Positions 5,442 to 8,463 of a stretch of 8,463 nucleotides of DNA are shown in pieces. The notes under the pieces are model-generated. The model did no database searches. It had not been told where the DNA came from and saw only the letters and a program-made list of their open reading frames with translations. The position numbers and the translations under genes are program-made. This DNA comes from Fidelibacterota bacterium (GTDB lineage Bacteria; Bipolaricaulota; Bipolaricaulia; UBA7950; UBA9294). The stretch's first letter is position 1, and the number at the start of each line of letters is the position of its first letter. The DNA lies in the NCBI GenBank assembly GCA_024278395.1, contig JAJRTG010000079.1, forward strand, positions 1-8,463, in the 5' to 3' direction.

Positions 5442-6196
5442 GCCTGGCCAAGAGGATCATCCCCTGTCTGGACGTGCAGGACGGGCGCGTGGTCAAGGGC
5501 GTAAGGTTCCGGGATCTGCGGGGAGTCGGCGACCCGGCCGAACTGGCCGCGCAGTATGAAGCCCAGGGCGCCGATGAGATCGTCTTTCTGGACATCAGCG
5601 CCTCGACCGAAGGGCGCAGGACGCTGCTGGACGCCGTGCGGCGCACCGCCGAGCGGTTGTTCATCCCGCTGACCGTGGGCGGAGGGGTCTCCGCGGTGGA
5701 GGATATGTACCGGGCGCTGCGCGCCGGGGCAGACAAGGTCGCGATCAATACCAACGCGGTGAGCAATCCCCGGCTGATCGCGGACTGCGCCGAGCGCTTC
5801 GGGAGCCAATGCGTGGTGGTGGCCATCGACGCCAAGCGAACCGGCCCGGCTCAATGGGAGGTCTACACCCATGGCGGGCGGAATCCGACCGGTCTGGACG
5901 CCGTCGCGTGGGCCCGCCGCGCCGCCCGGCTGGGAGCTGGGGAGATCCTGCTCACCAGCATGGACGCCGACGGCACCACGCACGGCTACGATCTGGAGCT
6001 GACGCGGGCGGTCGTCGAGGCCGTAAGTGTGCCGGTCATCGCCTCCGGCGGCGGCGGGAGGCCGGAGGACCTCTATCTGGCGCTGAGCCGGGGCGGCGCG
6101 CAGGCGGCGCTGGCCGCCTCGATCTTCCATTACGGACGCTACACCGTGGCCCAGGTAAAAGCCTACCTGCGCCGCAAGGGGGTGATCGTACGATGA
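5438..6196 (+). CDS. hisF: Imidazole glycerol phosphate synthase, cyclase subunit (HisF)
   Basis: A (beta-alpha)8-barrel that joins ammonia from HisH to PRFAR, yielding imidazole-glycerol phosphate and AICAR. The 252 residues start AKRIIPCLDVQDGRVVKG. Catalytic Asp12 (CLDV) and Asp131 (AIDAKR) are present. The charged gate at the barrel base is complete: Arg6, Glu47, Lys100 and Glu169. LTVGGGV (78-84), DKVAINT (99-105), LLTSMDADGTTHGYD (171-185) and LAASIFHYG (225-233) are classical HisF motifs. ATG 5438 overlaps the hisB stop by 4 nt; GGGGGAGG (5420-5427) lies 10 nt upstream. An in-frame extension back to 5105 exists but lies in hisB and does not resemble HisF. HisF and HisH must assemble 1:1 although two genes separate them. 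Confidence 0.97.
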   Translation: MSLAKRIIPCLDVQDGRVVKGVRFRDLRGVGDPAELAAQYEAQGADEIVFLDISASTEGRRTLLDAVRRTAERLFIPLTVGGGVSAVEDMYRALRAGADKVAINTNAVSNPRLIADCAERFGSQCVVVAIDAKRTGPAQWEVYTHGGRNPTGLDAVAWARRAARLGAGEILLTSMDADGTTHGYDLELTRAVVEAVSVPVIASGGGGRPEDLYLALSRGGAQAALAASIFHYGRYTVAQVKAYLRRKGVIVR

Positions 6197-6783
6197 GCGA
6201 ACTCAAGCTTGATCTGGAAGGGATCCGTTGGAACCCCGACGGACTGGTGCCGGTGATCGCCCAGGGGGTCGATGGGCGGGTGCTCATGCTGGCCTACGCC
6301 GATCGGGAAGCGCTGCAGAGAACCCTGGAGACCGGTTTTATGCACTACTGGAGCCGCTCGCGGCAGAGGCTGTGGCAAAAGGGTGAGACCTCGGGGCATG
6401 TCCAGCGCGTCCTCTCGCTGCATTTGGACTGCGATCGGGACACCGTGCTGGCGCGGGTTGTGCAGACCGGTCCGGCCTGTCACCTGGGTACGCCTACCTG
6501 CTTCGGCGATCCCGACGCCGACGTCTTCGACGAGCTATGGAACGTTTTCGCCGATCGGGCGGCGAACCCGCGGGAGGACTCCTACGTCAACCGTCTGCTC
6601 GGCGACGAGCGCCGCCTGCGCCAGAAGGTCGGAGAGGAGGGCGTCGAGGTCGCGCTGGCCGCATCTAACGAAGAGCTGGTCTACGAGGCAGCGGACCTGG
6701 TCTTCCACCTGTGCGTGCTCCTGTTCGCGCGCTCAGTGAGCTGGTCCGAGGTGGTGGCCGAGCTGGAGAGGAGGCGGCGATGA
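6193..6783 (+). CDS. hisI: Bifunctional PR-AMP cyclohydrolase / PR-ATP pyrophosphatase (HisIE)
   Basis: A fusion protein for steps two and three: the HisE domain hydrolyses PR-ATP to PR-AMP and the HisI domain opens the adenine ring to give ProFAR. Of 196 residues, about 1-110 are HisI: SRSRQRLWQKGETSGH (54-69), LDCDRDTV (78-85; Asp79, Cys80, Asp81, Asp83 for Mg and Zn) and GPACHLGTPTCF (93-104; Zn ligands Cys96 and Cys103). Residues about 112-196 are HisE, an all-alpha MazG-like domain with SYVNRLL (130-136), KVGEEGVEVALA (145-156) and EAADLVFHL (165-173), which hold the acidic Mg ligands. The SD AAGGGGGTGAT (6176-6186) is nearly ideal and decides for ATG 6193, which overlaps the hisF stop by 4 nt; the frame also runs back inside hisF. 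Confidence 0.96.
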   Translation: MSELKLDLEGIRWNPDGLVPVIAQGVDGRVLMLAYADREALQRTLETGFMHYWSRSRQRLWQKGETSGHVQRVLSLHLDCDRDTVLARVVQTGPACHLGTPTCFGDPDADVFDELWNVFADRAANPREDSYVNRLLGDERRLRQKVGEEGVEVALAASNEELVYEAADLVFHLCVLLFARSVSWSEVVAELERRRR

Positions 6784-7460
6784 GGCGGATCGATTATCAC
6801 GTCCACACGAGCCTGAGCCATGACGGCACCTGGTCGCCGCTGGAGATGATCCGCTGCGCGCGGGAACGCGGGCAGGCGGTCCTGGCGTTGACCGACCATG
6901 TGGGCCCATCCAACGTGGAACCGGTGCTCGAAGCGCTGCGGTGCGAGCGAGGGGCGGCGCTCGCCTGGTCGGGGATCGAGGTCCTCATCGGCGTGGAGAT
7001 CACCCAGGTCCCCGCCGCGAGGATCGCGGAGGTCGCGCATCGGGCGAGGCGGGCGGGGGCGGAGGTGATCCTGGTGCACGGCGAGACCCTCTCCGAGCCG
7101 GTGGAGCCGGGGACGAACCGCGCGGCGATCGAATGCCCCGAGGTGGACCTGCTCGCCCATCCTGGTTTGCTCTCCCAGCGGGACGTTGAATTGGCCCTGC
7201 GCACCGGGACCTTTCTCGAATTGAGCGCGCGCGCCGGTTACTGTCTAACGAACGGCCATCTGGCGCGGCTGGCGCGGGAGGCGGGCGCGATGCCGCTCCT
7301 GCTGCTCGACACCGATGCGCACCGGCCGGATGACCTGATCGGCGCCGAGCACGCCGTTCGGATCGCACGCGGAGCCGGGCTCTCCGAAGAGGAGGCGCGG
7401 CAGGTGGTCGGGGAGAACGCCGAGGGATTGCTCGCCCGGGTATCTGATCGACGCAGTTGA
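6780..7460 (+). CDS. PHP-domain phosphoesterase, probable histidinol-phosphate phosphatase
   Basis: A 226-residue PHP-fold metal-dependent phosphoesterase. Metal-binding motifs in order: DYHVHT (5-10, His7 and His9), SHDGTWSP (13-20), LTDHV (37-41, Asp39-His40), GVEIT (71-75, Glu73), VHGET (99-103, His100), AHPGL (126-130, His127) and DTDAHRPDDL (177-186, Asp179 and His181). The pattern (GET motif, GTNRAAIE at 111-118, LTNGH at 156-160) recalls a family annotated in methanogenic archaea as histidinol-phosphatase-like PHP proteins rather than the Bacillus HisJ/HisK type. It is the last gene of the operon, overlaps hisIE by 4 nt and has SD GGAGAGGAGG (6765-6774). Because HisB here lacks a phosphatase domain, this gene is the natural candidate for step eight (EC 3.1.3.15). 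The PHP fold is near certain; the substrate is inferred from context. Confidence 0.85.
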   Translation: MRRIDYHVHTSLSHDGTWSPLEMIRCARERGQAVLALTDHVGPSNVEPVLEALRCERGAALAWSGIEVLIGVEITQVPAARIAEVAHRARRAGAEVILVHGETLSEPVEPGTNRAAIECPEVDLLAHPGLLSQRDVELALRTGTFLELSARAGYCLTNGHLARLAREAGAMPLLLLDTDAHRPDDLIGAEHAVRIARGAGLSEEEARQVVGENAEGLLARVSDRRS

Positions 7461-7526
7461 TCTTCCTTCCGGGAGTAGGGATCACCGGATACCCTTTGGG
7501 GTGGCGCGCCAAGCCGGCTGGCTTCG
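7461..7526. terminator. Convergent gap with two weak hairpins (possible shared terminator)
   Basis: This 66-nt gap separates the stop of the PHP gene from the stop of folD on the other strand. Two small inverted repeats are seen: AGGGAT (7477-7482) with ATACCCT (7489-7495, one bulged A), and AAGCC (7511-7515) with GGCTT (7520-7524) around a GGCT loop. Neither is followed by a good T-run on either strand, so an efficient intrinsic terminator is not evident; the convergent position is the main reason to expect termination here. Confidence 0.3.
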
Positions 7527-8408
7527 CTAGGGGAGGAGGTGCTCCGCCGCTTGGATGGTGTTCTCCATGATCAGGGTCGTCGTCATCGGCCCCACCCCGC
7601 CGGGGACCGGGGTGATCCAAGACGCCTTATTTTTCACCGCGTCGAAGTCGACGTCCCCGACGATCCCGTCTTTCGTCGTGTTTATCCCCACATCGATCAC
7701 CACCGCTCCGGCCCGCACCATGTCGGCCGTGATCAGCCGCGGGACGCCGGCGCAGGCGACCACGATATCACCGCGGGGGACGATCTCGCGCAGGTCCTTC
7801 CCCCGGTGCTCGCATACCGTGACGTCCCCGTACCCGAAGCGCAGAATGAGCAGGGCGAGCGCCAGGCCGGTCGTCCCACCGCCGACGATCACCGTCTCTT
7901 TTCCCGCGGGATCGACCCCGGCCGCGATGAGGAGCTCGATCACCGCCCGCGGGGTGGCGGGAAGGAGGACGTCCGGAGCGGTGATAAGCTCTGCGTAGCC
8001 CGCCGCCCGCGCCCCCCCGCTCAGAAGCCTCCCCAGGTTGGCCGGGTTGAGCGCGTCGATGTCCTTCTCCGGGGCGATCTCCCGCCCGATCGCGTCGACG
8101 CTGATCCCGGGAGGGAGCGGGAGCTCGACGAATATCCCGTGCACCGCCGGATCGTCGTTCAGCCGGTGGATCTCCTCGATGAGTGCCGCAGCATCCGACC
8201 CTGCCGGGAGCATCACCCCGCGGAACCCGAGCCCGAGCCGGTCGGCCAGGAGCTTCTTATTGCGAAAGTAGACCTCGCCGGCGGGGTTCCCATCGATCAG
8301 GATCGGAGCGATCGTGGGTGTGACTCCGCGGACGCGCAGCCCATCCACGCGGGCCTTGAGCTCCTCCTGCCGCGCCGCCGCGAGCCTCCTTCCGTCCAAT
8401 ACGGCCAT
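7527..8408 (-). CDS. folD: FolD family methylene-THF dehydrogenase/cyclohydrolase, divergent
   Basis: The FolD family interconverts 5,10-methylene-, methenyl- and 10-formyl-tetrahydrofolate with NAD(P)+. The 293 residues are of normal length. The N-terminal catalytic domain has GEVYFRNKK (44-52, Tyr47 and the cyclohydrolase Lys51) and PEKDIDALNPANLGRL (113-128, Asp118). The C-terminal part has VVIDVGIN (236-243), GDVDFDAV (251-258) and the strongly conserved TPVPGGVGPMTT (266-277). Several signatures deviate: VQLPLP reads VELPLP (Glu95), VDG reads IDA (Ala119), PCTP reads PATP (Ala151), and the Rossmann GRSxxVG motif reads GGGTTGLA (176-183). The missing Arg-Ser suggests NAD(H) rather than NADP(H), or altered chemistry. 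ATG 8408 has a strong SD (GGAGGAG, complement of 8411-8417). The gene converges on the his operon. Family assignment is firm; the exact activity is less so. Confidence 0.88.
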   Translation of the reverse strand: MAVLDGRRLAAARQEELKARVDGLRVRGVTPTIAPILIDGNPAGEVYFRNKKLLADRLGLGFRGVMLPAGSDAAALIEEIHRLNDDPAVHGIFVELPLPPGISVDAIGREIAPEKDIDALNPANLGRLLSGGARAAGYAELITAPDVLLPATPRAVIELLIAAGVDPAGKETVIVGGGTTGLALALLILRFGYGDVTVCEHRGKDLREIVPRGDIVVACAGVPRLITADMVRAGAVVIDVGINTTKDGIVGDVDFDAVKNKASWITPVPGGVGPMTTTLIMENTIQAAEHLLP

Positions 8409-8410
8409 TT

Positions 8411-8417
8411 CTCCTCC
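8411..8417 (-). promoter_or_regulatory. Shine-Dalgarno site of folD
   Basis: On the - strand the sequence reads GGAGGAG, 2 nt before the ATG at 8408, or 4 nt if GGAGG alone is counted. It supports this start over the other-frame ATG at 8451. Confidence 0.7.
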
Positions 8418-8451
8418 CCGGAATTCCGATTCTAACTCCTCGTTTAGCCAT

Positions 8452-8457
8452 ATTGTA
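8452..8457 (-). promoter_or_regulatory. Possible -10 element for folD
   Basis: The - strand reads TACAAT (five of six matches to TATAAT) about 44 nt before the folD start. A matching -35 would lie beyond the right edge, so it cannot be checked. The locally AT-rich stretch 8430-8463 contrasts with the GC-rich genes and fits a promoter. Confidence 0.3.
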
Positions 8458-8463
8458 AGTTGC

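Noticed and set aside
5333..6130. 265-residue - strand ORF opposite hisB and hisF
   Set aside because: It is a shadow frame of strongly conserved hisF; no recognisable motif and no SD.
7539..8435. 298-residue ORF on the + strand opposite folD
   Set aside because: It is the antisense shadow of folD in GC-rich DNA; its translation shows no family motif and is rich in Arg, Asp and Pro.
8257..8451. Small - strand ORF starting MAKRGVRIGIPG
   Set aside because: It has no good SD, overlaps folD in another frame and becomes Arg/Gly-rich low-complexity sequence inside the folD coding region.
1..8463. Mobile element, prophage, CRISPR array, defence system, tRNA or rRNA
   Set aside because: No direct-repeat arrays, transposase motifs, terminal inverted repeats or cloverleaf-like sequences were seen; the window is occupied by core metabolism.

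Overview
The window is a bacterial chromosomal segment, high in GC, with dense gene packing. It carries one complete histidine biosynthesis operon on the + strand (about 208-7460) and a convergent folD-like gene on the - strand (7527-8408). Nothing in it looks mobile: I saw no IS element, phage gene, CRISPR array, tRNA or rRNA. The phylum cannot be fixed from the sequence. The compact his cluster, fused HisIE, long-form HisG, stand-alone HisB and a PHP-type phosphatase of a kind I associate with archaea and deep-branching bacteria suggest an uncultivated bacterial lineage (Bipolaricaulota/Acetothermia-like is a guess only).

Layout. 2-181: C-terminal end of an unrecognised protein. 208-236: a sigma70-type promoter whose spacer is filled by a perfect inverted repeat. 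272-358: a 28-residue leader peptide ending in HHHPHHWVH, i.e. a his-operon attenuation leader (hisL). 359-436: C-rich leader RNA. 437-7460: hisG, hisD, hisC, hisH, hisA, hisB, hisF, hisIE and a PHP-domain gene. Each gene overlaps the next by 4 nt (ATGA), except hisC/hisH, which overlap by 10 nt. 7461-7526: short convergent gap with two weak hairpins. 7527-8408 (-): FolD family protein with several altered signature residues. 8409-8463: folD ribosome binding site and a possible -10 box.

How the genes work together. HisG condenses ATP and PRPP. HisIE does the next two steps and HisA isomerises ProFAR to PRFAR. HisH/HisF make imidazole-glycerol phosphate plus AICAR, HisB dehydrates, HisC transaminates, the PHP protein probably dephosphorylates histidinol phosphate, and HisD oxidises histidinol to histidine. 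All ten steps are thus covered if the PHP protein is the phosphatase; the HisB here has no HAD phosphatase domain. Two levels of control are visible or expected: feedback on the C-terminal domain of HisG, and leader-peptide control through His codons. FolD supplies one-carbon folates, including the 10-formyl-THF needed to recycle the AICAR by-product into purines, but it is not in the same transcript.

Most notable points: (1) the his leader peptide, too short for ordinary gene calling; (2) its His codons form a 10-nt perfect complement to its own Shine-Dalgarno region; (3) no intrinsic terminator is visible in the leader, but a C-rich, G-poor stretch is, which suggests a Rho-dependent or translational mechanism rather than the enterobacterial one; (4) a FolD that has lost the GRS, PCTP and QLPLP signature residues.
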